Assembly: GCF_003010915.2 (NCBI RefSeq)
Contig: NZ_CP028426.1
Coordinates: forward strand, 3,100,001-3,164,000
DNA from: Gulosibacter molinativorax
GTDB taxonomy: Bacteria; Actinomycetota; Actinomycetes; Actinomycetales; Microbacteriaceae
Reading direction: 5' to 3'
Length of the DNA: 64,000 nt
Shown here: in pieces, positions 8,802 to 17,067 of the stretch
Layout: each line of letters starts with the position of its first letter
Position numbering within the stretch: the stretch's first letter is position 1
Notes under the pieces: model-generated
The model's database searches: none
What the model was told of the DNA's origin: nothing
What the model saw: the letters and a program-made list of their open reading frames with translations, nothing else
Translations under genes and position numbers: made by a program

Positions 8802-9227
8802 TGCATCCGGTGCCGAGTTTGCGAGATGCGCCGCGCAGGCACGTCGCTCGATGTATTCGCGATGCCTCCGACTGCATCCGGTGACGGGTTTGCATGACGT
8901 CCTTCGTAGATTCGTCGTTGGATGCGCTTCTTGCGCTGCCGAGTGCATCGGGTGCCGGGTTTGCGAGACGTCCTTTGCAGGTCCGTCGTTGGATGCGTTT
9001 CTGGCGCGGCCGACTGCATCCGGTGACGGGTTTGCGGGACACTCTCGGCAGAGTCGTCGCCCGATGTACTCGCGATGCCGCGGCGTGCATCCGGTGCCGG
9101 GCTTGCGGGACGTCCTTCGTAGAGTCGTCGCTGGATGCGATGCTCCCGCCGCGGTGTGCATCCGGTGCCGGGTTTGCGGGACGCGTTCGGCAGAGTCGTC
9201 GTTAGATGTAGTTCCGCAACGCGCTCA
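8802..9227. repeat. Family B 71-bp tandem repeat, six units
   Basis: The phrase TGCATCCGGTG(A/C)CGGGTTTG, or a close variant, starts at 8802, 8873, 8944, 9015, 9086 and 9157: exact 71-bp steps. Each unit carries a second arm ending in GGATGC or GATGTA about 45 bases later, so every unit can form a hairpin. The last unit touches the 3' end of maf. The same 71-bp step occurs at 12213 and 58460-58790. Confidence 0.92.
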
Positions 9228-9878
9228 GGATGCGGCGCCCGGGCGATTCCACAACGCCGGCCAATCGTAGCCCAGCTGGCGAGTCAAATTCCGCACCACC
9301 GGCAACGAGATGCCGATCACCGTCGAGGGGTCGCCCGAGATCCGCTCGATGAATGCGCCACCGAGCGAGTCGATCGTGAACGCGCCCGCGACCCAGAGCG
9401 GCTCACCCGACGAAATGTACTGCTCAATCTCGTAGTCGCTCAGGTCATCGACGAACGTAACCTCCGCCGACTTCACCGCACCCACGCCCTCGTCCGCGGC
9501 GACGTGACCCGACGCATCCACGGTGCGATCGACGAGCCAGTGCCCCGACCACAGCGTGCCAGTACGGCCGCGTTGCATTTCCCAACGCTCGCGGGCGACT
9601 TCGGGGGAGCCAGGCTTGCCGTAAATCTCGCCGTCGATCTCGAACATCGAATCGCCGCCGAGCACGAGGCCGTCGTGCGCATCCCGCTCTTCGCCATCGG
9701 CGACGGCGAGCGCCTTCGCTCGTGCGAGCGTCAGCACCGTCTCTGCCGGTGTCAACGGGCCGTTCGAGGCGAGGACCGCATCCTCGTCGACCGACGATGG
9801 GCGGACCACGGGCTCAATGCCGGCGTTGCGAAGCACGTCGAGGCGGGCGGGGGACGTCGAGGCGAGGATGAGACGCAT
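9225..9878 (-). CDS. maf: Maf-family nucleoside triphosphate pyrophosphatase
   Basis: A 217-residue Maf/YhdE-type protein, which hydrolyses non-canonical or excess nucleoside triphosphates to monophosphates in the cytoplasm. The N-terminus LILASTSPARLDVLR is the family signature (S-x-S-x-x-R-x-x-L), followed by VDED near residue 33. LVLGGDSMFEIDG (about 75) is the conserved GxD segment. Near the C-terminus IDSLGGAFIERISGDPSTVIG matches the family block. I chose the ATG at 9878 because it begins directly at the first strand; longer frames upstream lie antisense to the next gene. The stop is inside the last 71-bp repeat unit. In mycobacteria maf also lies near accE and accD. Confidence 0.93.
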   Translation of the reverse strand: MRLILASTSPARLDVLRNAGIEPVVRPSSVDEDAVLASNGPLTPAETVLTLARAKALAVADGEERDAHDGLVLGGDSMFEIDGEIYGKPGSPEVARERWEMQRGRTGTLWSGHWLVDRTVDASGHVAADEGVGAVKSAEVTFVDDLSDYEIEQYISSGEPLWVAGAFTIDSLGGAFIERISGDPSTVIGISLPVVRNLTRQLGYDWPALWNRPGAAS

Positions 9879-9960
9879 GGTGACCAGAATATGCCTCCCC
9901 GCTTGCAAGCGAATACGATTGCCGACAAGACCATTCGAACTCGGAGCTTCAGGGAGCCAC

Positions 9961-10371
9961 ATGTCTGACGCGCCGCGTCGCTTACGCCTGGGAATGCTGG
10001 TCTTGACCCCATTTCTGATCTTCGCGCTGGTGCTTGGGATGGTTGCCGCGCGGCCAACGCTGAGCCCCGGCCAGCTTGTGCTCGTTACTTGGATCGGGGC
10101 GTTCCTGCTCGGCGGGTGGCTGTTCATTCTTCGGGAGTATCTCCCGGGCCGCGCCCGGGAGCAGTTTCGACGCATCAGCCTCGTGATCATTACCTTGGCC
10201 CTCGTCGGGGTTGGCATCGGGACGATATGGTTCGGCGTCGAGTCGCTCGTGAACGGTGAGGATGCGCTGAGGTCGTTGCTGATGATCGGCGCCGGAATCG
10301 TCGTGATCGGCTTGGGCGGCATGCTGGTGTTTCGGAAGGGCGTGGGAACTTTTCGCGACCGAGGTGACTAG
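9961..10371 (+). CDS. Small integral membrane protein, unknown function
   Basis: 136 residues with four likely membrane helices (about 10-30, 40-60, 75-97 and 105-122) and a basic C-terminal tail (FRKGVGTFRDRGD). No enzymatic motif is visible and I do not recognise the family. It is divergent from maf, with 82 bp between the starts, and is followed within 90 bp by a second small membrane protein, so the two probably share a transcript. Codon use is the same as in the neighbours, which supports a real gene. Confidence 0.65.
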   Translation: MSDAPRRLRLGMLVLTPFLIFALVLGMVAARPTLSPGQLVLVTWIGAFLLGGWLFILREYLPGRAREQFRRISLVIITLALVGVGIGTIWFGVESLVNGEDALRSLLMIGAGIVVIGLGGMLVFRKGVGTFRDRGD

Positions 10372-10381
10372 ATCCGGATCC

Positions 10382-10459
10382 GTGACGTTCAAGATTCCCC
10401 GCGCCGCCGACCGCGTGCAGCAACTCTGGCGGGCCGCCCAACCCGAAACGGAGCACTAA
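10382..10459 (+). CDS. Possible 25-residue ORF coupled to the next gene
   Basis: A GTG-started frame of 25 residues (MTFKIPRAADRVQQLWRAAQ...) fills the gap between the two small membrane protein genes. Its TAA overlaps the next ATG by one base (TAATG), a common coupling arrangement. No good ribosome site is visible. It could equally be chance open frame in high-GC DNA. Confidence 0.3.
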   Translation: MTFKIPRAADRVQQLWRAAQPETEH

Positions 10460-10914
10460 TGCGTGAAGCAATACGAAAGCTCGGACCTCGCGGAATCCTC
10501 GCAGTTGTCCTGATCCCGCCCGCCTTCATTGCGCTCGTCATCGGCATCGTGGTTTCGGCGAGCGAGTTTTCACTCTGGCAGTGGCTGGCACTTCCCGGCG
10601 CGGTGCTCATCCTTGCCGGAGGCTTCGCTGCCATCATCTCGCTCATCGTCGCCCCGGCCCGGCAAGTACCGCTCGCGGTCGCCGGTGGCCTAACCATGCT
10701 CGTCGGCTTCGCTGCGGTCGGCGCGGGACTGCTCGTGTTCGGAGTGTCCCTCGCGAGCAGCTCAGGCAGCTTCTCCGGCGGCGCGGGCATCGCGACAGGT
10801 GCCGGCGCAGTCATCTTGGCGGTCGTCGTTTTCGTGGGCATCCGGGCAGCTATCACGCAGCGGCACCGGAATCGAGACGAGCATCCTGACCCGCGGAACC
10901 CCGCTGACAACTAG
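10459..10914 (+). CDS. Small integral membrane protein, unknown function
   Basis: 151 residues with four predicted membrane helices (about 12-34, 40-63, 70-94 and 107-129). A Ser/Gly-rich loop between the last two (SSSGSFSGGAG) and a charged C-terminal tail (TQRHRNRDEHPDPRN) follow. I recognise no family. It follows the other small membrane gene at 9961 and ends 10 bp before the RNA methyltransferase start, so it is likely in one operon with both. Confidence 0.65.
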   Translation: MREAIRKLGPRGILAVVLIPPAFIALVIGIVVSASEFSLWQWLALPGAVLILAGGFAAIISLIVAPARQVPLAVAGGLTMLVGFAAVGAGLLVFGVSLASSSGSFSGGAGIATGAGAVILAVVVFVGIRAAITQRHRNRDEHPDPRNPADN

Positions 10915-10924
10915 GCTTGACCGC

Positions 10925-12199
10925 GTGACTGAACCAACCGCATCCAGCCCCGAACTCACCGAGGGCGACATTGTCGAACTCACCGTCGGTGAAGTTGCCC
11001 ACGGCGGCATTTTCGTCGCCCGCCACGACTCGGGCCGGGTGGTGTTCGTTTCGGACGCGTTGCCCGGCGAGCGCGTGCGCGCCGAGATCAGCGAGGTGAA
11101 GAAACGCTTCGCGCGCGCCGAGACGCTCGAGGTGCTCGACGCATCCAGCGAGCGGCTCGAACATGTCTGGCCCGAGGCCGACGTCTCGCGTGCTCCCGAT
11201 GACCGCCCCGGCGGCGCCGAATTCGGCCACACTTCGGTGGCGTTTGGCCGCGAACTGAAACGTCGCGTCTTGGCGGATGCGCTCGCTCGCTTCGGCGGCG
11301 TCGAGCCGGAGTTTGAGGTTTCAAGTCTCGGGAACGACGACGAAACTCGCGGCACCGGCTGGCGCACTCGCGTCACGCTGCACGTTGACGACGACGGCCG
11401 CGTCGGGCCGTTCGCCGCGCGCTCGCACCGGGTCGTGGATGTCCGCAGCCTGCCACTCGCGTTCCCCGATATCGACGAGCTGGCGCAGCAGATCATCGCG
11501 AAGGGCCACCGCGGCCCCGGGCGCATCGATTTCGTCGCCCCGGCAGACTTCGAGGTGCGGATGCGCGCTCGAGTCAAGGGCGCATCCACGCGTAAGCCCG
11601 AGCTGCTTCGGGAGCGCGTGGGCGAGCGCGAGTTTGCCGTCTCGGAAGACGGCTTCTGGCAGGTGCACCGGCTCGCGGCCGTGACGCTGTACGACGCCGT
11701 GCAGGATGCGATCGATCGTTCGCGCTTCGACGTTTCGGCGCAGCACTTCGACCTGTTCGGTGGCGTCGGACTTCTCGGCGCCGCCGTCGCGGAGCTCGCG
11801 GGTAAGGATGCGCGGGTCGAGTCGGTCGAGGACGCGAAGGAAGCGACGGAACTCGCCCTGACGAACCTCGCCGAGTGGGGCGGGGCCACGGCGAAGACCG
11901 GCCGCGTCGATCGATACCTGCACGGCCTGCTCGACTCGGGCGCGGATGCCCTGGCGGCGGCTCGCGCGGGGACGGTCGTGTTAGACCCGCCGCGCTCAGG
12001 CGCGAAGGCGGACGTGACCGAGCCGTTGGCTGAGCTCGCTCCTGCGCAGATCGTGTACGTCGCGTGTGATCCGGTTGCGCTCGGGCGCGACACCGGGCTC
12101 TTGCGGGAGCGCGGCTACGAGCTCACGCGCTTGCGCTCGTACGATCTCTTCCCGAACACGCATCACGTCGAGGCCGTCGCGACGTTCGTACGCGCTTAG
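10925..12199 (+). CDS. TRAM-domain class I RNA (uracil-5-) methyltransferase, COG2265
   Basis: A 424-residue S-adenosylmethionine-dependent RNA methyltransferase of the RumA/TrmA group, which makes 5-methyluridine in rRNA or tRNA. An N-terminal TRAM RNA-binding domain (about 12-70, GDIVELTVGEVAHGG) is followed by the methyltransferase core. The AdoMet-binding segment FDLFGGVGLLGAAVAEL lies near 275. VVLDPPRSG lies near 350. The catalytic cysteine sits in VYVACDPVALGRD near 375. The GTG at 10925 is chosen because it begins just before the TRAM domain and 10 bp after the upstream stop; the longer frame overlaps the membrane gene. No Fe-S cysteine cluster of the E. coli RlmD type is obvious, so rRNA versus tRNA target is undecided. 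Confidence 0.88.
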   Translation: MTEPTASSPELTEGDIVELTVGEVAHGGIFVARHDSGRVVFVSDALPGERVRAEISEVKKRFARAETLEVLDASSERLEHVWPEADVSRAPDDRPGGAEFGHTSVAFGRELKRRVLADALARFGGVEPEFEVSSLGNDDETRGTGWRTRVTLHVDDDGRVGPFAARSHRVVDVRSLPLAFPDIDELAQQIIAKGHRGPGRIDFVAPADFEVRMRARVKGASTRKPELLRERVGEREFAVSEDGFWQVHRLAAVTLYDAVQDAIDRSRFDVSAQHFDLFGGVGLLGAAVAELAGKDARVESVEDAKEATELALTNLAEWGGATAKTGRVDRYLHGLLDSGADALAAARAGTVVLDPPRSGAKADVTEPLAELAPAQIVYVACDPVALGRDTGLLRERGYELTRLRSYDLFPNTHHVEAVATFVRA

Positions 12200-12212
12200 C
12201 CGGCCGCCGCTC

Positions 12213-12330
12213 TGCATCGAGCGACGGGCTTGCGGGGGTGGTTTGGTAGGCGGGTCGCTGGATGCACTTCACGGCGCCGAGAATGCATTGAGCGACGGAT
12301 TTGCGCGTGGACGGCGCGGAGGAATGGTCA
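12213..12330. repeat. Family B 71-bp repeat, two units
   Basis: TGCATCGAGCGACGGGCTTG at 12213 and TGCATTGAGCGACGGATTTG at 12284 are exactly 71 bp apart and match the units at 8802 and 58531. GGTCGCTGGATGCA-like second arms follow. No gene is visible in 12200-12536; it is filled by this repeat and family C. Confidence 0.88.
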
Positions 12331-12467
12331 CAAAGCGGGGCAGCGCTCGAGGAATGGTCACGCGTCGGGGTTTTGCGTACGCATATCCCCGGTATGCGAC
12401 CAATCCTCGGAGGCTAACCCCGGTATGCGACCAATCCTCGGAGGGACTCCCAATTTGTGACCAATCC
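12322..12467. repeat. Family C palindromes (GGTCAC / GACCAATCC arms)
   Basis: GGTCAC occurs at 12326 and 12356, each followed by CGGGG. Inverse arms GCGACCAATCCTCGGAG occur twice at about 12396 and 12426 (30 bp apart), and GTGACCAATCC at about 12458. The arrangement is the same mix as at 8666-8775 and 58191-58440, again directly beside family B units. Confidence 0.85.
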
Positions 12468-12536
12468 GGCAGGAATGGGTATCCACGACAGAGGCAACCA
12501 GCAATTAAGCTGTGCGCCGCTAGCCCGGTAAACCCG

Positions 12537-12911
12537 CTATCGGTAGCGGCCGAAGAGGGGATCGCCTGGCATCATCCCGCCCTGCATGTAGCGCTGGGAA
12601 CGAGCCCAGGGTGAGAGCTTCGGCGCACGGTCGCGCGGACGGTCTGCCGAGACGCCACCCTCGAACAGGGCAGCGAGCGTCGCAGCGACCGCGCCGATTT
12701 CTTCGTCGGTCGGGTTCCCGCGAACAAGCGCGGCATCGCCCGGAGTGAGTGAGTCGGAGACGTCGAGGTCGGGGATGCTCACGCGCGGCTGACCGGTCCG
12801 CGGCGCGAGGAGGCCCGGAGCGCCATTGCCAGCAGCGTCCCCGCGCCCAGCAGCCTCGAAGCCGCCCGCAGCGTCGCCGCCAACCAAATCAGGATCAAAT
12901 TCAGTAGCCAT
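12537..12911 (-). CDS. accE: Acyl-CoA carboxylase epsilon subunit
   Basis: 124 residues. The last 60 match the small epsilon subunit of actinobacterial acyl-CoA carboxylases: VRGNPTDEEIGAVAATLAAL (about 63-82) followed by a basic, tryptophan-containing tail (SPWARSQRY). The first 60 residues are a Gly/Ala-rich, probably disordered extension. Epsilon bridges and stabilises the alpha and beta subunits. The ATG overlaps the stop of the upstream beta subunit by one base (TAATG), which implies translational coupling and a balanced ratio. Confidence 0.9.
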   Translation of the reverse strand: MATEFDPDLVGGDAAGGFEAAGRGDAAGNGAPGLLAPRTGQPRVSIPDLDVSDSLTPGDAALVRGNPTDEEIGAVAATLAALFEGGVSADRPRDRAPKLSPWARSQRYMQGGMMPGDPLFGRYR

Positions 12912-14515
12912 TAGAGCGGAATGTTCCCGTGCTTCTTGGGCGGAATGGTCGCGCGCTTCGACGCGAGCGAGCGCAGCGCCTTGGTGACGGTGAGTCGCGT
13001 CGCGGCCGGCTCGATGATCGAGTCGAGCTCGCCGCGTTCAGCGGCAAGATACGGCGAGGCAACGTTGTACGTGTACTCGTCGGCAAGCTTCTTCCCGAGC
13101 GCCACCGAGTCTTCGCCGTTTTCCTCGGCCGCGGCGATGTCGCGGCGGTAGAGGATGTTCACGGCGCCCGAGCCGCCCATCACGGCGATCTCGGCTGTCG
13201 GCCACGCGACGTTGTAGTCGGCGCCGAGCTGCTTCGAGCCCATCACGATGTACGCGCCGCCGTAGGCCTTACGCAGGATCACGGTGACCAGCGGCACGGT
13301 CGCCTCGGCGTAGGCGTACAGCAGCTTCGCGCCGCGACGGATCACGCCCGACCACTCCTGGTCGGTGCCGGGAAGGTAACCCGGCACATCCACCAGCGTG
13401 ACAATCGGGATCGAGAACGAGTCGCACATCCGCAGGAACCGCGCGGCCTTCTCACCAGCGTCGATGTTGAGCGTGCCCGCCATCTGGTTGGGCTGGTTCG
13501 CGATGATGCCGATCGGCGAGCCGTCGATGCGCGCAAACCCGACCACGATGTTCGGCGCGAAGAGCGCCTGGATCTCGAGGAATTCGCCGTCGTCGACGAT
13601 CGTCTCGATGACCTTGAGCACGTCGTACGGCTGCGAGGGCGAGTCGGGGATGATCTCGTTCAGCACGCGGTCGCGGTCGGTGATCTCGAGCTGCGTCGCC
13701 GCCTCGTAGCGCGGTAGCTCGGCAAGGTTGTTGTCGGGCAGGTAGCTGATGAGGTTCCGGGCGAAGTCGAGCGCATCCTCTTCGTCGGCCGCGAGGTAGT
13801 GCGAGACACCCGACTGGCGGTTGTGCGCGAGCGCGCCCCCGAGCTCCTCCATGCCGACGTCCTCGCCGGTCACGGTCTTGATGACATCGGGGCCGGTGAC
13901 GAACATGTGGCTCGTCTTGTCGACCATGATCACCGCGTCGGTCAGTGCGGGGGAGTATACCGCGCCACCGGCGGCCGGACCCATAATGATCGAGATCTGC
14001 GGGATTACCCCCGAGGCCATCGTGTTGAGCTTGAAGATCTCGCCGTACTTGCCGAGCGCTATCACGCCCTCCTGGATGCGCGCCCCACCCGAGTCGAGGA
14101 TGCCGAAGATCGGCACGCCCGCCTTGAGCGCGTACTCCATGATCTTGACGATCTTCTCGCCGGCAACCTCGCCGAGAGAGCCGCCGAAGACGGTGAAGTT
14201 CTGCGAGTACACGGCAACGTTGCGGCCGTGGATGGTGCCGGTGCCGATGACGACCGAGTCGCCGTAGGGCCGGTTCTTATCCATCCCGAATGCGGTCGTA
14301 CGGTGGCGCACGTACTCGTCCATCTCCACGAACGACCCCGGGTCGAGGAGCCCGTGGATGCGCTCGCGGGCGGTGTTCTTGCCCTTCGCGTGTTGCTTTG
14401 TGGCGGCGCGTTCTTCGGCGTCGGTAACGGCCTCCGCGTAGCGGCGCTTGAGATCTTGGATGCGGCCAGCAGTCGTGAGATTGGGCTGGTCACTCGCAGC
14501 AGCGTTGTCGTTCAT
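12911..14515 (-). CDS. accD5: Acyl-CoA carboxylase beta subunit (carboxyltransferase)
   Basis: A 534-residue carboxyltransferase that moves CO2 from biotin on the alpha subunit to acetyl- or propionyl-CoA. The two crotonase-like halves are visible: the N-half oxyanion region [14 protein letters not shown] and [11 protein letters not shown], and the C-half [18 protein letters not shown] and [20 protein letters not shown]. Length is typical of PccB/AccD5 proteins. I chose the ATG at 14515 because the N-terminus [19 protein letters not shown] leads straight into the family start; a longer frame upstream covers the antisense of birA. It is transcribed away from birA, and accE follows with a one-base overlap. 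Confidence 0.95.
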   Translation of the reverse strand: MNDNAAASDQPNLTTAGRIQDLKRRYAEAVTDAEERAATKQHAKGKNTARERIHGLLDPGSFVEMDEYVRHRTTAFGMDKNRPYGDSVVIGTGTIHGRNVAVYSQNFTVFGGSLGEVAGEKIVKIMEYALKAGVPIFGILDSGGARIQEGVIALGKYGEIFKLNTMASGVIPQISIIMGPAAGGAVYSPALTDAVIMVDKTSHMFVTGPDVIKTVTGEDVGMEELGGALAHNRQSGVSHYLAADEEDALDFARNLISYLPDNNLAELPRYEAATQLEITDRDRVLNEIIPDSPSQPYDVLKVIETIVDDGEFLEIQALFAPNIVVGFARIDGSPIGIIANQPNQMAGTLNIDAGEKAARFLRMCDSFSIPIVTLVDVPGYLPGTDQEWSGVIRRGAKLLYAYAEATVPLVTVILRKAYGGAYIVMGSKQLGADYNVAWPTAEIAVMGGSGAVNILYRRDIAAAEENGEDSVALGKKLADEYTYNVASPYLAAERGELDSIIEPAATRLTVTKALRSLASKRATIPPKKHGNIPL

Positions 14516-14725
14516 CCGTCCAAGCCTATACGCGAGCGAGCGTGCGAATGTGGATGAAACCGCGAATGATCGCCCTGCCGGATTGTGAGAACCTCTAAAT
14601 GCCTCGGTCGGGACTTCCCCACAGCGCGTGCCGATACCGTAGTAAGCAGTATCGCCGCGAGTAGGATGCCTTCGTCGCTGTGCGACCGCGAGGAACCCCT
14701 GCGCGGAGAAATTGGGAGACCAGGT

Positions 14726-15562
14726 ATGCCAGAACTCACCGATGTGCAGCTCAGCGCTGGCTCGAGCGCGCCGCTCGAGTGGCACGATGAAGTCGCGGGG
14801 ACGAACGCGCTCATGCGCGAGCGCTTCGTCGATCAGGAAGAGCGCTTCGTGCCCTTCCACAGCATCGCCACGGGATCGCAGACCGCAGGCCGCGGCCGCC
14901 TCGATCGCGAGTGGGTCGCACCTGCGGGCGCATCGCTCGCGATTTCGACATACCTCGAGTTTTCGGCGGATGCGGCGAGAGAGTCGATCGGCTGGGTCCC
15001 GCTGGCAGCCGGGGTCGCGCTGCGGGATGCGCTGGTCGAGCTGGCGCCGACGCTCGCCGAGCAGCTCTCAATCAAGTGGCCGAACGACCTGCTGCTGAAC
15101 GGCAAGAAGGTCTCGGGCATCCTCGGCGAGATGCTTGGAGTGGTCGACGGCGGCGAGCGTTTTGCGTGTGTCGTCGGCGTCGGGGTGAACCTCACGACGC
15201 CCGAGAGCGGGCTCCCCACCGAGCGCGCAATCGCCCTCGATTCGGTCAGCGTCGAAGTCACCGGCCGTGCGCTTGCGGCGACGTTCGTGCGGAAGCTAGC
15301 CACGCGCATCCTTGAACTCACGGCCACGAACGGCGACGCGGATGCCGCGGGACTGCGCGCCGATCTCTTGTTGCACTGCAGCACGATCGATTCCGACGTG
15401 CGGGTGACGTTGCCGGGGGATGCGGATCTCGTCGGTCGTGCAATCGGCATCACCGCGCAGGGCAATCTTGAAGTGCGCGACGCGCGCGGTGAGGTGCACG
15501 CCATCAACGTCGGCGATATCGAGCACGTGCGCCCCGCCGGTCGAATCGGGGAGGGCGAGTGA
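14726..15562 (+). CDS. birA: Biotin--[acetyl-CoA-carboxylase] ligase
   Basis: A 278-residue biotin protein ligase that activates biotin as biotinyl-AMP and attaches it to the lysine of the AccA3 BCCP domain. The family motifs are GRGRLDREW (about 54-62, the biotin/AMP loop) and [19 protein letters not shown] (about 113-131). GVGVNLT follows near 152, then the small C-terminal SH3-like domain. There is no N-terminal DNA-binding helix-turn-helix, so this is the monofunctional class, not a repressor. The ATG at 14726 has GGGAGACC upstream; earlier in-frame codons lie in the promoter region. It is divergent from accD, and its stop overlaps the next gene by 4 bp. Confidence 0.95.
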   Translation: MPELTDVQLSAGSSAPLEWHDEVAGTNALMRERFVDQEERFVPFHSIATGSQTAGRGRLDREWVAPAGASLAISTYLEFSADAARESIGWVPLAAGVALRDALVELAPTLAEQLSIKWPNDLLLNGKKVSGILGEMLGVVDGGERFACVVGVGVNLTTPESGLPTERAIALDSVSVEVTGRALAATFVRKLATRILELTATNGDADAAGLRADLLLHCSTIDSDVRVTLPGDADLVGRAIGITAQGNLEVRDARGEVHAINVGDIEHVRPAGRIGEGE

Positions 15563-16134
15563 CGCAGTTTCCGCCCGCCGGTTGGAGTGACCCGAATCAG
15601 CAACAGCGCCTGCAAAGCCAGCAGCACGTCGCAAACCACGGCGGCGGGCAACCGGCGCGCCCCGAGTTTCGTGTCGCCGCGATGCGGCAGCATGCCCGCC
15701 GAGTCATCCTGCCGTCCCTCATCCTTATCGCTGCGGCGGCGGTGATTGGCTACAGCTTTCGCGGACTTCGCGAACCGGGAGACTGGGTGACGTGGGCAGT
15801 TATCGCGGGGATCGTGGCCGTGTTGTTCGGAATCGCGCCCATAGTCGCATGGCTTCGTCACCGCTACGAGATCACGACCGTGCGAACGATGTCGCGCCGC
15901 GGGCTCATCCGCTCGGTCAAGCGCGAGATCGCGCATCACCAGGTCGTCAAGGTCGAGATGCAGCGCAATCCGTGGCAGGCAATCTTCGGGTCGGGCACGA
16001 TTTACCTGACCGCGGTGAACGGTCGCGTGTTCGATCTCAAGGATGTGCCGAACGCGGTGACGGTGACGCAGGCGTTGCGGGAGCTCACCGGCAACGTGAA
16101 TCGTCACACCGACGAGCCCGAGCAGGCTGAGTAA
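15559..16134 (+). CDS. Membrane protein with bacterial PH domain (bPH2/DUF304)
   Basis: 191 residues with a GTG start that overlaps the birA stop (GTGA). A polar N-terminus of about 50 residues is followed by two membrane helices (about 53-70 and 77-97). The cytosolic PH-like domain follows: YEITTVRTMSRRGLIRSVKREIAHHQVV... ending in a helix with TVTQALRELTG. The pattern of a hairpin membrane anchor plus the ITxxRxxxRxGxxxR strand is that of bPH2 proteins, whose role is unknown. The same gene follows birA in mycobacteria (Rv3278c position), which supports a conserved link to the locus. Confidence 0.82.
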   Translation: MTQFPPAGWSDPNQQQRLQSQQHVANHGGGQPARPEFRVAAMRQHARRVILPSLILIAAAAVIGYSFRGLREPGDWVTWAVIAGIVAVLFGIAPIVAWLRHRYEITTVRTMSRRGLIRSVKREIAHHQVVKVEMQRNPWQAIFGSGTIYLTAVNGRVFDLKDVPNAVTVTQALRELTGNVNRHTDEPEQAE

Positions 16135-16167
16135 TCAAGTTCAGTGAGTAGGTGGCGGAGCCGCTTT

Positions 16168-16276
16168 GCAAGCTCAGTGAGTAGGCGGCGGAGCCGCCGT
16201 ATCGAACTGCGCGGGCCCCTTTCGATACGCCTCTTCGCGGCTACTCAAGGTGCGGTCGCCGCTTCGCGGCTACTCA
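16168..16276. repeat. Family D repeat (GAGTAG ... GTATCGAA palindrome)
   Basis: Units containing GTGAGTAGGCGGCGGAGCCG and its partner TTCGATACGCCTCTTCGCGG pair through GTATCGAA (16199-16206) and TTCGATAC (16221-16228). A partial extra copy lies on each side. It sits between convergent genes and runs into the 3' end of gtrA. Similar units are at 18799, 23549, 41674 and 44471. Confidence 0.8.
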
Positions 16277-16751
16277 AGGTATCGTCCGCCGCATCCTGAA
16301 CCTCGAGCCAATGCTGCCGCTTCGGCGAGTACACCCACCAGCGGTAGAGCGCGAAGCGGAAGACCGAGCCGAGGCCGATGCCGATGAGGTTTGACACATT
16401 GTCGACGACGAGCGACTGCCAGCCGAGCAGGTAGTGCGTGATCCACAGGGGGACGAGCCCGATGACCATGCCGGCGAGGCTGACACCGAGGAACTCGAGG
16501 CCCTCGCGCGTGGCATGTTGGCCGGTCGCGCGATGCTTGCGGAACGTCCAGAATCGATTGCCGAGCCAGCTCCACGCAATCGCGACGAGCGTCGCGATCA
16601 CCTTCGCGACCATCGGTCCGAGCGCATGAGCTTCCGGCGTCAGGATGGTCGTGCGCAGCAGAGTGTAGACACCGAGGTCGACGAAGACCCCAAGGCCACC
16701 GATCAGCCCAAACTTGAGCAACTGACCCACGAGGTGGCGAAACCAAGGCAT
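16245..16751 (-). CDS. GtrA-family membrane protein
   Basis: 168 residues with four membrane helices and GtrA/DPMS-type motifs: LKFGLIGGLGVFVDLGVYTLL at the start, WSWLGNRFWTFRKHR near 70, and SVFRFALYRWWVYSP near the end. GtrA proteins are thought to move or present polyprenyl-linked sugars during surface polysaccharide synthesis. The ATG at 16751 gives a standard-length protein. An in-frame TTG at 16880 with a GAGAG site upstream would add 43 residues and cannot be excluded. The last codons (about SSREAATAP) are written in family D repeat sequence, so the original 3' end appears to have been overwritten. The 316 bases between this start and purK hold no further gene I can support. Confidence 0.85.
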   Translation of the reverse strand: MPWFRHLVGQLLKFGLIGGLGVFVDLGVYTLLRTTILTPEAHALGPMVAKVIATLVAIAWSWLGNRFWTFRKHRATGQHATREGLEFLGVSLAGMVIGLVPLWITHYLLGWQSLVVDNVSNLIGIGLGSVFRFALYRWWVYSPKRQHWLEVQDAADDTLSSREAATAP

Positions 16752-17067
16752 TGAGAATCGCCGCGGGCTCGTACCCGGATGGGCGTGCGAGTCGGCGTGA
16801 TCAGCCGCGATTACGGCAAGCGCGCCCGAGTGAGGGTGGGGCGAATCTTGCCATGATCGATCGTGGTGTTCGTCAGTCAAATGCGCTCTCTCAGAAGTCG
16901 GCACGTCACGAGGACGTCCTCCGATTGTCCCACGGTGACCCCATGAACGTAACCCAGGTGCGACAATAACGGGGTAGTTACGCCTGAAGGCGTACGCGAG
17001 GCGGATCATTCCGCCAGGCCGACTCAAGTCGGTGATCGAGAGAATTCGAGCAGGAAGGCAGTTGCGG

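Noticed and set aside
16752..17067. Longer N-terminus for the GtrA-type protein reaching to 17027
   Set aside because: Most of it is low-complexity polar sequence and would cover the divergent purK promoter; only the TTG at 16880 is kept as an alternative.
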